Origin: Argentina anserina
Taxonomy: Eukaryota; Streptophyta; Magnoliopsida; Rosales; Rosaceae
Reading direction: 5' to 3'
Assembly (NCBI RefSeq): GCF_933775445.1
Contig: NC_065877.1
Coordinates: 20,088,001 to 20,152,000 of the forward strand
Length of the DNA stretch: 64,000 nucleotides
Position 1 is the first letter of the stretch. Each line of letters opens with the position of its first letter. This document shows positions 11,643 to 24,435 of the stretch, in pieces. The notes beneath the pieces are model-generated. The model was given only the letters and a program-made list of their open reading frames with translations, was not told the DNA's origin and ran no database searches. A program made the translations under genes and the position numbers.

Positions 11643-14500
11643 CTACTTTTTTATTTGTCTTTTTAAGGTAAGGTCTTGGACTCCTGCCATCGTGATTTTT
11701 GTTTCAACTTTCAAGTATACTTTAACTTTTTGTCCTTCAGAATTTGTTTTCAATTTCTTGTATTTTTCTACTGCTGCGTTAGTGAAAAACATGTTCTGGA
11801 AAAATAATGTCTCCACTTGTCATGTTATGCATGATATGCTATAGCAGTGTACCGTAATATTGAAAATCTAATAGAACAGATGTTGATCGAGGTATATGAT
11901 GTAAATTTTCGTTTTGATTGGAAATGAATTAAAATTACTCCATGGTTGCTACATTATTCACACTTGGGTGATGTGTGGCCTTGAGAAGCCAAGTATTTGC
12001 CCTTCTTGGAATTGGCTATAGAATGACCTATTTCTATTTTCCTTGTTCTGTTTCTTTCTTTTCCTGATTTAAAAGATAACCAGGATCAGATTGGATGTTA
12101 TATAAATTTGGGGATGCTCTGCTGGTAGTTTTCTTCATATTAGGGCTTGCAATGGTGAATTTTTGCTGCACTAGCTATGTAGGTGATAGCAGAATGAGTC
12201 TTATAGTGTGGAAAGCATATATTGGGATAGTCTGGACAGAAAGTTGTTGGTTTGGTCATGCTTGTGATGCTCTAATTGGTTAGATACACATGGAGATTTA
12301 GGCTATGTATTGTGCTACATGGACCAGTCATTTTTAGTGTGCATTCCCATGTTGACATGAGAAAACTGGTTAAGGTAAACTTCTATAGTAAAAAAGGTGT
12401 CTGGTAACCATTACCTAAGTCTAAGTAACACAGGGTAGCATTCTTTCCACTTTTCAGTAAACTGATGACTCAAGATAGTTGCATATTAAGAAGATGGTTT
12501 GATTTTACCACCAAATATTGCTGGAACTACCAAAGTTGGTATCAATTGTATCAGTCCCCTGAGGAATATTTTGAACCTTGTTCTGTTTTTCGTAACTCTT
12601 CTTCTGATCAATCTGAAGTGATTTTTGTCGTTGTCTTTATAATGATCTTGATATTAGGTGTTCATTACTTGGTATTTTTCAAGGGAATATATCTGTTTGA
12701 GGAGTTTTATTTTGGCGATTCTCTTTTAAATAGGGTGTAAATTCAGCATTGAACATAACTTTTAGCATGGTTGTTTTGATTTATCGAACTTGCTTGGTCG
12801 TGATGTGTGGCGTTCCAGTTTTGAGGGCGGAATATGTTGCCTGTGGCCCTGGCTAGTACAATATGCCACTAATCTATACCAGCTTGTGAAATTAGGGTCA
12901 TGCATCAAAAAGTTTCCTTTGCTGACTTTTTCAATATTGACATTGAGGCTCATACACTCTTAGGTTAAAATCAAAACCACTATAAATGTTGGAATATTCT
13001 GTTGCTTTTAATTTGGTGTTGAGAGATGGCTGGGGAAAAAGTTCTATTTTGAGATTAATATGTAGTCCCGGTGTATGTATGACGATTCTATTCTCTGGTG
13101 GTTCCACCTCTCTTTTGTCAACAAAATTAGCTTATACAACCAAGTGCTTTTTGGTGTGCTTGGTGTCCTATAAATAGCATGCAGCAGAGTATTTTGAAAG
13201 ACTTCAGGGTATATATTAAAATAGCTGATTTAGCTTGGATCATCAAAGATTTGCCTGTCAGTATGTGATTGCAGCGTTGCTGAATGCGGTTGTGGTTATT
13301 ACTGAAATTTGAGTTTAAAAAAAAAATTATTATTCTAGCTATCAGAGAACTGTGAACTGATTAGTGTGCCAAAGCATCAAATATCTTATTTGTGATTGTA
13401 GTTGCAGTTATTATAAGATATAGAAATGTGAAAAGATAATGAGTCTAGATCAATCTGTGACAGATTGCTGTGTGTTTGACCCTTTTGTCGTAAATTTACA
13501 ATATGAGCAGTTCCCTTTTATGTGCAAGTTATCCCCGTCTTCTCTGCTTATTGCTTATTTTCTTGTTCTTTCATCAGTTGTCTTTTCACCACTATTGAAC
13601 TTTTGTTATATGAATATAAATTCAACTATGGGTGTCTCCCTTCGTCTTTCCTAGATGTTCTGTGTTTCATTAATTTAGGACTTTTTACCTGAGCTAAAGA
13701 TAATGTCTAATCACAATTTTCTCAACTTGCAGATCTCAGACTAGAGTAGATGGTGATTTTCTTCATGGTGATTGAAAGCTTCAGACTTTGATTTGAATCG
13801 ACTTTTGTTGTATAGTGGAATTTCTAAGGGCCTTCAACCGTCCCTGCTAATATAGTGGGTCTGTAGTGTTAGGGTAGTTAGTTGCTGAGTGTCTACATGG
13901 CCTCATTAATCTTGTCAGAATTTGTATAATATTGGCAGACCCGGTGATGATTAGACGCAGTTGGTCTGTTTCAATAGCAGTGTACATTTCTAAGTGCTGC
14001 TACTCATCTAGGTTTCAGCGACATGTTTTTAGTTTTGTGCCGGCAGATTCAGGATGCTTTAGTGCTACGCAAGGGTTAGTCTGTAATTCAGGTTCAGCAA
14101 GTCTAAAATGATTCATATTAATTTAATGTGTTTGCATGGCTAAAGTTGTTAGATTTGTTTGTAATGGTTTCTACAAGTGCAGTATCATTCCACTAGTGCT
14201 ATCTCAAGCTTATGCTTTATATCATCCGATGAAACTTCTCCATGATCATAGTATTGTAAGGTGCAATTAGTGGCTCGGATTCTGCTCTATACATCGATAG
14301 ATTTAATGTTTTTATCCTGGCATGGCTTTGGTTTCAAAATGTTGCGTTGTTGTTATTGTATAATATGCCAGGTTGGGTTGTTTGGACTTCTTTGGTCTGC
14401 TAATTGTGTTGATTGGAACCCTTGAGGATACTGTCTTTGGTACCTCATCTCGTGAAATCAAATTGGAGTATAGGTTGATCAAGTATCATCTTTCTGAACC
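11643..14500 (+). other. probable GTE 3' UTR with a 2-kb intron
   Basis: A strong donor (ttttaag then gtaagg at 11668) lies 25 nt after the stop codon. A strong acceptor (ctcaacttgcag ending at 13732) lies about 2.06 kb downstream. No coding sequence is supported between them. Splicing would place the last junction less than 50 nt after the stop, so nonsense-mediated decay would not be expected. The rest of the UTR probably continues into 13733-14400. This is inference from splice signals only. Confidence 0.45.
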
Positions 14501-14727
14501 ATTAAAGAATCAGCTCTTGAGATGATTGCATTATACTCGTCACTAGCAAAGGGAAAACTGAGCGGGCATATGAACTAGATAGCCGGTACTGTGCTCGCCG
14601 ACGGGGGTTCTTTAATTTTTTTTTCCGGTAAGTTTGAACACGACAAAATTACAAAACAAGGCATCTAGGTACCAATTATTATGTGTACATTTAGTGCACC
14701 ATCATCCAGAGATATGTAACGATAGAA

Positions 14728-17700
14728 ATGCATCGTCTCAAACTCCACCACCGCGCTGCTCCCCTTCTCCATCGTCATCCTCGCGCCTCACAATCAACTC
14801 CTTCTTCTTCTTGTTTGCAACATTACTCACCCTGGTCTGGTCTCGAAACCTGGAGAAACAGCCCCCTCAATGACAACCGTTCCTGGGGACCCAAAGGCCC
14901 CCAACAAACGCAACATTCTTCTATTGACACCACTCCAACGCTGCCTTCCTCTCGAGCTCGGCGCTCTCTCGTTCTCTCCACCCCGACCCCCTCGCCAAGT
15001 CCGCCCTCTCCCACCTCGCCTACTCCACGTGGCGCCAACATAACCTTCCACTTGGCTCATGCCTGCCTGCCTCCTCCTCCTCCTCGTCAGTCCAGACTTG
15101 TTCTTGTCTTCTAATTCAGTTTCTTTGTTTGAGGTTCAATTTGTTTGTTGCATTCTTCTGTTGTTCGGTTTTCTCCCTTTAGTGACATTCTAGGGGAGGG
15201 CTTTTTCGCTGACTTTGCTCATGTTGCTGATGATGAGAGTCGCCATTTTGCTTGGTTTCAAGTGAGGAGACTCTATAGTGTTTTTTGTTTGTTTGTTTGG
15301 TAGATAATTGGTTGTTGATTCTGCTTGTTGACTTGTGAGTTCGGTTGTCGCAACAAGGTATGGAGATATGCCTGCTCATAATCTGCTATGGAGGGAGTGT
15401 GAGAAATCATCTGACGACGTTGCTGCGCGTTTGGCTGTCATACCTCTGGTCCAGGTAAATACCAATGTATATATCTAATCTCTAGGAGGATATTTAGATA
15501 AGATCATTTGGTAACTTATGCGTGGTTGAAACGTTATCCCATGTGGATGTGTATTATGTTGCATTTCATTAATCTACTTGCATGTTTTAGTTGCTATCAC
15601 CTCAGTTTGTCTTTGCTTTCAATCGATGAGCGACAGAGGCAGCTACTTGTGGCTTGACTCTGCCGACTAGTAGCTGAATGCTTTGAAGCAATACTGTTCT
15701 ATAAATAAGTCACTGAGCCATGTTGTTGTGTAAATGCATTGTCATGATGGCTGATCCCCATGGAAGTTTGCATTATTTTAAGTTAATGTCTGAGGTTGTG
15801 TTTTGTTCTTTTTAGTAGATTCAGTTCATCCCATTACAGCTGTCAAAAATAAAATACATTTATACATTACTTGGGATGTTTTTTCAACTTTTAGTCATTT
15901 ACAAGTGGTGCTGAGAAAGATATACCCCCAACGTACTAAGAGTACGTACTACTTGTAATAGTGGGTTGAGGATGGTTGAGTGGTTACAAGATCACTTGTC
16001 TCTACAGAAACGAGGCTTGGCGTAGGGTTCAAGTTTTAGGAGGCAGTTCTTATAAGATAATGTCTACTATTACATGATTGTGAGGGAGTCATAATCTATT
16101 GAAGGGTGTAGTAGTTAGATTTATTTCTCATGCTCTCTCTTTAGTTTCTTAATTGAGGATTATTCTCTTCCAATATTTAGGCTAGTGGCTTTGATTTGGG
16201 AAATTTTAAACCCTACATTAGTCCCAAGATTTAGCGTATTGCAGTCATGCTCAGCTCAATATATGCTAGATGCTTCTGAGAGAGAGGAAGACCAGATGCT
16301 TGCTTATCCCCAAGTTGATGTATCCTGTGTAGAATCATTCGAAGAGAGGATGAACATGTTTTGATCCAGTGGAAAGTTGCTCATTCTCTTTGGTTCTAAA
16401 CTTCTAATATTTTTACAAAAAGCTGAAATATTACCAGATTACCTTCGACTTTATTTAAAATGTTACGAAGGTACAGATGCTACTTTAAACGCATTAAATA
16501 CATTCATAAATCATAATGATGCAGCACACTCATTGCTTAGGTAGTTAGGTACCAGGATCAACAAACTCTTAGATTTATAGGATGACCACACACAATGTTT
16601 AGAAAATTAAATCACTCTTAGGTTTCTCTCCTTAATCTAATCTAGGCTTCTAGCCAATCCCATAACAGGACAACTCAGAAAATAATCTGATAATTCTTAT
16701 TCAACAACACATATCTTTGCCATTCGACACTTACACTTATTTATACTAGAGTAGATAACTGATATCAACTAGCTTAAAGACTCATCAGGACTCTTAATTT
16801 TCTAAATCTGAAGCATAAAGACCTAATAAAGGGAAACTTTAAACTCCTAAACTAAAATTAAACTTAGAAGACACGACATAAATTTGAAAGGATCCCAAAG
16901 CTTAGGCTTCTCCTTTTCCATTTCTTTGCTCGTAAGGCTTAAAAGGTTTGATTATGATGTCCGCATCACATAACATGAATACATTGGTCTCATGGGCCAG
17001 CCAACTATGGAATTTAGACATCCAAGTTACAACTTCAGAGAAAGATAAAGCAGAAGTAGCCAATTAGTATACCATTCATTTGCAGCCTGAAAAACATAGT
17101 AGTTTCGCAACTGGGTGGGAATCCATTAGACTATGAGCCTGTTGTTGAGTGTTGAATGATACATAAATCTTTTTGAATCCTGGTGCATGTCAACACTCAC
17201 CAGTATTCAGTGGCGGATCTAGAATTTAAATGCCACTAGGGCTAACTTGATGCGAAATGTAAATTTTCTTTTATTTGCGCGAAACACAAAATTTTTTTCT
17301 CCTTATATTAAGTATGTCGATATTTGTCATCAAAATGGAGCAGTTTCAAATTAATCTCTACACACATCTGTTTTATCTTTCATTATGTATCTATCTCGCC
17401 CGATGTTAATTAATAAACTTTATTACTTTGATTCTAATTTCCAAATAGGAAAATAAAATACTCAATCTCTTATCATAATCACCATCCATTCTGTAACAGA
17501 CAGTACATACTAACACCCAATTTCGATTCCAAATTTCCAATCATTCTATATTAATACTTTAACCAACAAGCCCATATACCCAAAATCTCAAATCATTCCA
17601 AATCAAATCAATCATTCCATAAGCTAAAATTTGATTCAATTTTGAAAGAGATTAGAAGAAAATAGCTAAACTGTGGACTGGTCCAGAGCTTCAGCGGCAC

Positions 17701-19961
17701 GCACGGGGAAGTAGAGAACGGCGACGAATAATGGCGAGTGGTGAGTGGTGAGAAGCAGGCATGAACGAGAACTCGAGAAGATGATTAGAAGAAGAGGCTG
17801 AAGAGCAGATCAGTAAAAGCAGACGAGAAAGTCTTCAGAGATTGAAAAAATAAGACGCGAAAGTGTGAGAGACAGAGAGAGACATGTGCTGATGTTTTAA
17901 TTTTTATTTATTTTTAATAGAAGGTTGAGTTTTTTTTTCTGGACTTCATTTTCACCTGGGCTCCAGCCCAGTCAAGCCGGGGCTGGATCCGCCCCTGCCA
18001 GTATTAACAAGAGAAACCATGAACTTCAAGTCAGCTTTCACCAAGATCGATTCAAAACACAAGTCTCTGCTAACTCTAACCCATTCACAGTTTCCACATG
18101 TTCAATGACAGAAGGAGAGAAGCATCCAATTAGCGGCCTGGACAGTGCTAGGACTATTCAATCAATGAAAGACTCACTGCAACATCTATATTTAATTTCA
18201 TAAGAGGATTAGAATGTTATTTACTTGAATGCAAGAGTTGAAGATTTGTGTACTACATATTAATAGCTCAAAAGTTATAAGTTTAAATTTCGACGAATTA
18301 CGATTATTTCATGATCTCTTATATGTTATAAGAAAAAATTTATAAGTGAATAAAAAGTTAAATTTTCTTTTTATTGTAATCTCATACATCTCACTTATTT
18401 AGTTGATATAATGGTAATTTCTCATTACATTAAATAATAATTAGTCTTCACTCCTCTATTCTTTCATTTTTTTTCCTTAACTAAGGCCCTCTTAAATGTA
18501 TGGGTGGACCCTTGAGTTCTAGTTTGTGAGTTTGAATTAAGAAGTTTCTATCTTTTAAGAATCTGGACATAGCTAAATGAAGGAGCAATAACTTAATGAA
18601 TACAGCTTTTGCTCAATAAAGTATGTGTTTTCCCTCAAAATTTAGGCATTTGGCTGCTATATGCAGCAAAGGGATGCTATGACTGCTTAGTAATTGATGC
18701 AACTACTTCAGTCTTTGTTCAATTGGCAATATGAGGTGATTATTTTCCTATTTTAGTGGACAAAGAGAATTGGGTTGGGAGTGGACTGCTGGATGTTATA
18801 AAATTGATTAAAGCTAGAATATATAAGGCATGCTGGTTGGATCAGAAAATCTAAGAGCAGCCTTGTTGAAATCTGGAAGAGCAAAGATAGAACATATTTT
18901 TAGACATCAAGTGAGAGAATTTTTTTACAATGTTTATAGACCTTAGACAACTTTAGACAATCAAGTGTTTTCAATTTGTTGCTTCTTCCATTGTTTTGTT
19001 TCCTTTCTGCTATAATTCCAAGTTTACTAATAAATTATATTTATTTTTGCTGTATATGGTGATTGTCTCTGTACATTGACATAATTAGCAATCATGGAGC
19101 TCGGGTACTAAAGTGCAATGACTCTTGCTAGAAAATTACAATGGGATTTCCACTATAAAGGAAAAATCAAAGAAATGAATATTTCAGTCCAGAATTCTGC
19201 CATTTGCTTTGGTTAGAACTATTTTGATAGGTTGTACTTCATTCTTTTGGATGTCGTAGGAGGCCAGAGGACTCGATGCCGGACCACGGCTTCTGCAAAA
19301 TTGGTTGGCTTTGGAGATCTGAGGACATCTGAAATCGTAGCTAGGATTGCTGATGAAGAAGTGGCACATGTAGCTGTTGGTGTCCACCATTTAAAGGTTT
19401 GTTAGTCCTGTTTCTTTTCTTGTTTGTTTATTGACCTTAGGAATCCCAAATTTTAGAGCAATCTGAATCACTATGCAGTGAGGATCATTTTTCTGTAACC
19501 CTGCAGACTTGTTAGAAGAGTATAACGTTGAGTTGAAAGGGCCCTTCAATTATTCAGCACGTGATGAAGCTGGAAATCCTCGTGACTGGTGGGAACATTG
19601 CACATATATTTGGGCTCTATTTATTGGTATGAATTCGGAGGAACTGTGAGCGTTATGGCTGACTGACTCGTGTTTCTAGTCTTCATGCTTAAAAGCCTGT
19701 GTATATGAAATTGTGACAACTTGCCTTCTCCCATTTGCAGGTATGAGTCATCTACAAATAGCGAAGACAAGGACAAGAAAAGGGATACTAGTGAGAAGCT
19801 TTCTGAGATCTTGTTCGACCCTGTAACTAATTGCAGAACCTTGTTATGTACTCTTTTATAAATATTGTTTATGATGTCTCACGTGTACCATACAGGTGTA
19901 TCAGAGGCTTGCTTCCATAATTTCCATGGAGAGTGAGAACTCGAGTTTGAACAGGCCTTAG
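14728..19961 (+). pseudogene. DUF455 ferritin-like family gene, decayed
   Basis: Recognisable family segments appear in order. They are: DPLAKSALSHLAYSTWRQ (about 14990-15060); FSPFSDILGEGFFADFAHV and ADDESRHF (about 15165-15260); YGDMPAHNLLWRECEKSSDD through VIPLVQ (15357-15454, canonical donor); an exon at 19260-19396 ending VAVGVHHLK; 19507-19588 (LLEEYNVELKGPFNY); 19741 to about 19826; and 19896-19961 ending SSLNRP and a stop. The family's ferritin-like His/Glu residues (for example in ADDESRHF and EEVAHV) are visible. At least two frameshifts break it: a lost base near 14985 before the DPLAK segment and a lost A near 19292. A block normally lying between the WRQ and FSPF segments, and another before LLEEY, appear to be missing. 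The intron 15455-19259 holds a hAT element. A copia element inserted 142 bp after the stop. A functional variant with unusual splicing is unlikely but not excluded. Confidence 0.8.
17208..17997. mobile_element. non-autonomous hAT element
   Basis: The terminal inverted repeats are CAGTGGCGGATCTAG at the left and, as reverse complement of the right end, CAGGGGCGGATCCAG. They are flanked by a perfect 8-bp duplication, ccagtatt, at 17200-17207 and 17998-18005. An 8-bp duplication with CAG-type ends is diagnostic for hAT. At 790 bp with no transposase it must move in trans. It sits in the large intron of the DUF455 pseudogene. Confidence 0.88.
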
Positions 19962-20103
19962 TAGTTTTGCATCAACAATTATTTTCTTCGTTAGGCATAT
20001 GATATGGAGCTTATCTGTCCGGATGGTTACACTAGAAACACAAGTCATGCAAGACAAGCAGTCTCTATTATCATTATATGTGTTGACAGCCAGCTCTGTA
20101 ATC

Positions 20104-20264
20104 TGTGAGTGGATGGTAGTAAGTGAATGAAATAGTGGAGGAAACAATCGGCAGTGGAGTGATTTGTTGAGAGATTAGCATATAGTCTAAATTAGTCTAT
20201 ATATACAATTGAATCTGTATATGTAAATCATCAATTTGAAGAAAAAGATCAGTATATTACCACT
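20104..20264 (+). repeat. 5' LTR of copia element
   Basis: 161 bp beginning TGTGAGTGG and ending ttaccact, directly followed by the primer-binding site. It pairs with 35114-35274. Confidence 0.93.
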
Positions 20265-20276
20265 TGGTATCAGAGC
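20265..20276 (+). other. copia primer-binding site (initiator tRNA-Met)
   Basis: The sequence tggtatcagagc abuts the LTR and is complementary to the 3' end of plant initiator tRNA-Met, the usual primer for plant copia elements. It is not a tRNA gene. Confidence 0.93.
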
Positions 20277-21020
20277 CTCCTGCTCTGTTCTTTCCTTTTT
20301 TTTTTTTCTGGCAGGTCGACCTCCGGCGTCTCTCCACTGCGTCTGCTTGGCCGCTCCGCACTCGGACTCGCTGCTCGACGTCGCCGTCGACTTTTCCTGG
20401 AGCTAATCGCCCGATGTTCCTCCGAAGTCGCTCCGTCGCTGCTCCTCATCAACCCGCAGTCACCGCTGCTCCTCCGGTCGTGCTCTCTCAGTTTCCAGGA
20501 GCTGCCTCTCCTCGGTGCTCTCGACAATCCGCCGTTGCTCACCTGAGCCAAGCCTCTCCTCGGTGCTCTCTCCGCCGCTGCTGCCGCTGTCTCTCCCCGC
20601 CCCGACGTCGCTCGCCCGCTCTTCAGTTGCCGCTGCCCACCCCGACGTCACTCGCCGCTCCTTAAGATTGCCCATCTCCTCTCCGCTCCCCATACCCAAA
20701 TCGGCCCTCTCCTCTCCGCTCTTCATACCCAAATCCGACCTAAATCCTAAATCAGCCACTCAACCCGACCCGCTTTCATTCACCCGGCCCAGCCCAGCCC
20801 AGAAACAAGTACGGCCCGACCCGGCCCGCTTGATCCGACCCGGTCCACTTTCTCCGACCCGGCCCGCTTGCTCCGACCCGGCCCGCTTGCTCTGACCCGG
20901 CCCAGCAATAATTAGCAGCCCTTTTCTTACTGTCAGTGCATACGCACCGTCAGTGCAAGTGCACCAGCAACAAATTCTTCTCCATTGCTTTCGCTGTATA
21001 ACTTCTAATTTGTCAAAAAA
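20277..21020 (+). repeat. copia leader region with GC-rich tandem repeats, gag absent
   Basis: This takes the place where gag should lie. It is strongly GC-rich and contains about five loosely repeated ~18-bp units built on gacccggcccgctt at about 20815-20905, and a repeated cctctcctcggtgctctc word near 20510 and 20555. No gag or zinc-knuckle protein is visible in any frame. Confidence 0.6.
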
Positions 21021-22887
21021 TGTTCATCCCTACCGCATCCATCGCTGGTTGTGGTAAAATTGGTATGACTTTAAATATCTCTCACTTTGTTGGTTTTGAT
21101 ACATGGATTATTGATTCTGGTGCGTCTGATCATATGACTTATGACAAATCTTATTTTACCGTTTTGTCTTCTGCATAGTACCCTATGTTACTAATGCTAA
21201 TGGTGAGGCATTCCCCGTCTTAGGAAAAGGGTCTGTTCATATTACTCCCACTATAGAGCTTCACAATGTGTTCTATGTCCCTGCTTTATCTCATCATTTG
21301 ATATCTGTTCCCCAATTAAACACTGACGCTCAGTGTTCTGTGACATTTTTTCCTATGTATGTGATATTTCAGAATCTTCTCACCGGAGAGTTAATTGGTC
21401 GGGGGTATCTGAGGGGCCGGTTGTTTCATCTGGATCAGACATATGCGGGGGAGAAACCAGAGGCACAATCTCGGACCGCTCTAATCTCTACTTCTGATAA
21501 GCTAAGTGAAATTTGGTTATGGCACCGTCGCTTAGGGCATCCATCTTTTAGTATTATGAAGAAATCTATGCCTACTTTGTTTTTTAGTGTGGATGAGTCT
21601 TCTTTACATTGTGAAACATGTGTTTTGGGCAAGAGTCATCGGTCTACCTATTCCCCTAGTAAATCTAATCAAAGTACTCTTCCTTTTGAATTAATTCATT
21701 CTGATGTTTGGGGACCTTCTAAAGAGTCTACTGTGTCAGGAATGCGGTACTATGTGTCATTTATTGATGATTGCACCCGTCTTTCGTGGATTGTTCTTCT
21801 TAAAACTAAAAATGAGGTTTTCCCGGCTTTTCAAGCCTTCTATACCACTGTGCAAACACAATATAATGCCACAATTAGAGTTCTTCGTTCTAATAATGGG
21901 GGGGGGGGGGGGAATATGTGAATCATATCTTTCAGGAGTTCTTTAACTCACACGGAATTATTCATCAAACAACGTGTCCTTACACACCTGAGCAGAATGG
22001 CGTTTCTAAAAGGAAAAATCGTCACTTACTTGAAATGGCTCGGTGTATTCTTTTTAGTACCCATATGCCTAAGTATCTTTGGGGTGATGCTGTCATCACT
22101 TTTGCCCACCTCATTAATCGTCTTCCTTCTCGTGTCCTTCAAGGCAAAGTTCCATATGAGGTACTTGCATCTCATGTCTCATTACCCTATTTTCATAATC
22201 TTCCTGCCCGTGTTTTCGGTTGTGTTGCTTTTGTCCATCTTCCACCACATCATCGGTCTAAATTGGATGCCCGGGCAGTTAAATGTGTGTTTGTTGGGTA
22301 TGCAGGCCATCAAAAAGGGTACCGGTGCTATCATCCACCTACCAAGCAGTATTATGTCACTATGGATGTTATTTTCTTCGAGGACATGAGTTATTTTGCC
22401 CCTTCTGATACTGCTCTTCAGGGGGAGAATTCATATTTTGAAGAGCTGTATCCTGGAGAGGGGGAGACAAGTAAGGCAATAGATATGGTGACAGGTTCAG
22501 TTGAGATTATCAATGTAACAGCTACACAAGCGCCATCGGAAGATTCCGGCGGTGTAATCAGCGGTATAGTCACTCCAGAGATTCAGGAACCAGCAGATGA
22601 AAACACAACTGCCCCTCATACTACTGTTTCTACACCTGACCAATGCTCTCCTGGTATAGAAGATCACTCACCTGAGGTTAGTCATTCTATTAGAGATAAT
22701 AGTAGAGAATATGTTTTGCCCAAAAGGTCTACTCGGGGTCAACCAACAAAAAGATATGAACCTACCCTTCAGACTACAACCAAGTATCCGGTAGCGAATT
22801 TTATATCTACCAAAAGATTATCTAAGTCATATGAGTCATTTGTGAATCAAATATCTACTGCATCAGTACCTAACAAAGTGCAGGATT
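21021..22887 (+). pseudogene. copia protease, pre-integrase and integrase, broken
   Basis: The protease motif (WIIDSGASDHM) is near 21108-21140. A frameshift with a TAG lies near 21175. The frame resumes at 21185 with the pre-integrase region (FYVPALSHHLISVPQLN), the zinc finger (WLWHRRLGHPSF … HCETCVLGK) and the integrase core. In the DDE triad the first Asp is present (HSDVWGPS), the second is Asn (RSNN instead of the usual SDN), and the Glu is Lys (NGVSKRKNRH). A run of 15 G at 21898-21912 shifts the frame just after the second site; integrase resumes at about 21918 and runs to the gypsy insertion at 22887. The coding sequence is continued at 33586. The enzyme could not integrate. Confidence 0.88.
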
Positions 22888-24435
22888 GATGAGTGCTCGA
22901 TTACTCGACATCAATATTTAACCCTGTACACATCATTAGTAGTATAAAGCAAGAGGGTATCGTTCACAAACCGGGGATCCAGCCAGAGCTTAGGATCACA
23001 TCAATTAACACGAATTCATAAAGATATAAAAAGTTGACATAGGTTTTAGATTGAATCATAAAAACAGTAAATAAAACCTAAACTAATATATACATGTGAT
23101 CAACCAACCAACACATAAACAATCACCAAAACAACTCATATAAAAGAAATCGAACAAGCTTCATGACTTCTTTTAGAATCATGCCGAGACTATATAATGA
23201 ACAACCAAAGATGGATCATACATTTAGGGTTCTAAGCAGTAACCTAAACACATAGACACTTAACACATTCGATCAATACCAAGCAGCCATAATCGAAATC
23301 TAACATGTTCATCTTCATCATGTACTTCCAAAGCCATGCACATTGAATTCATCAAGTATGTCACCTACTTAACCAACAACCATGCAATTCGAAATTCACA
23401 TATAAAAGAGTAAACATGTTCTTAGCATAAATCTTTAATCCAACAACCTAAATATCATGCTACAAGCATAGTCATAACACTTAGAAATCGAAATTGATCA
23501 AGAACAATACTCGGCAGAAACCAAAATATAATTTCGAATCCTTTATATAAATTGAATCAAGTAGCTATTTTATAGACAAAATTGAAACAAGATTACACTA
23601 CACAAATCACAACTCATCCAAGAACAAGAATAAAACCAAAACCGAATTGAAACAAGAGTGAATCATGGTTACACTTTATAAATCAAGCAATCCACAAGTG
23701 TATAGCCGTGACTTCTATGGATGAAACCTTCTTCATAAGCGTGCTTGAAGGCTATTGATTGGTGGGGAATGATGGAATCGGTTTTAGGATTTCTTGGAAG
23801 GGTGAGGAATGAATTCGGCAGAGCTATGGCTTGTGTTTGTGTGTAAGGCTGATGATGATTATATGGGGAGGCCGAGCCTCTATATATATAGGAGTCTAGG
23901 AAGCCATCTTGCCGTCCTATAAGGAAGTAGAATCCAATTGGGAAGCTGAAATCCTCTTTGTTATGGATTTGATTTATGTACTCCATATCCAACTTGATGT
24001 AGGAAACCAAGTCCAATAGGTAGATCACAAATAGGCTGCATGGCAACAATCTTGGTCCAACTAGGAGTAGCTAGGCCGGCCTCCTCTTCTCCTTCTTCAA
24101 CTCGAATATGATTTCCTTGTTCAACTAGGAATGCATCTCGGCATCTCTACTTCCTTTCTAAATATGATTCGTCTTTCCTGAAAAGAAATCGTCGATTAAG
24201 GAATATGAAAGAATGAAAATAGGAAAGTAGAATCATAGTCGAGTAAGGAATCCTAGCTCAATAAGGAGTTCTAATCACTTAGCACAATTTCATCATCAAT
24301 TCATCTAAATTCGAAATAGCTATACTTAGAATATAGAAATGACAAATATGAAACTAAAATAACTAAATAAGAAGTAACAAAGCATAAGAATAGGACATAT
24401 AAACATTAAGAACGTCACACTTTGTGCTCCTATCA
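22888..24435 (-). repeat. left (3') LTR of gypsy element
   Basis: 1548 bp. By eye it differs from the right LTR by about 25 substitutions (about 1.6%) plus one 23-bp deletion near 23525, between two aaaccaaaa words. A TATA-like ctatatatata lies near 23880. Small open frames inside it are non-coding. Confidence 0.93.

Noticed and set aside
16320..16410. Faint resemblance to a LINE zinc-binding reverse transcriptase tail
   Set aside because: Only a dozen residues (EHVLIQWKVAHSLW-like) with no neighbouring RT or endonuclease motifs.
20265..20280. tRNA-Met-like complement
   Set aside because: Primer-binding site of the copia element, with no tRNA body.
23669..24049. 126-codon minus-strand open frame repeated at 32814-33194
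   Set aside because: Lies inside both gypsy LTRs and overlaps the promoter-like area; not conserved as protein in the solo LTR.
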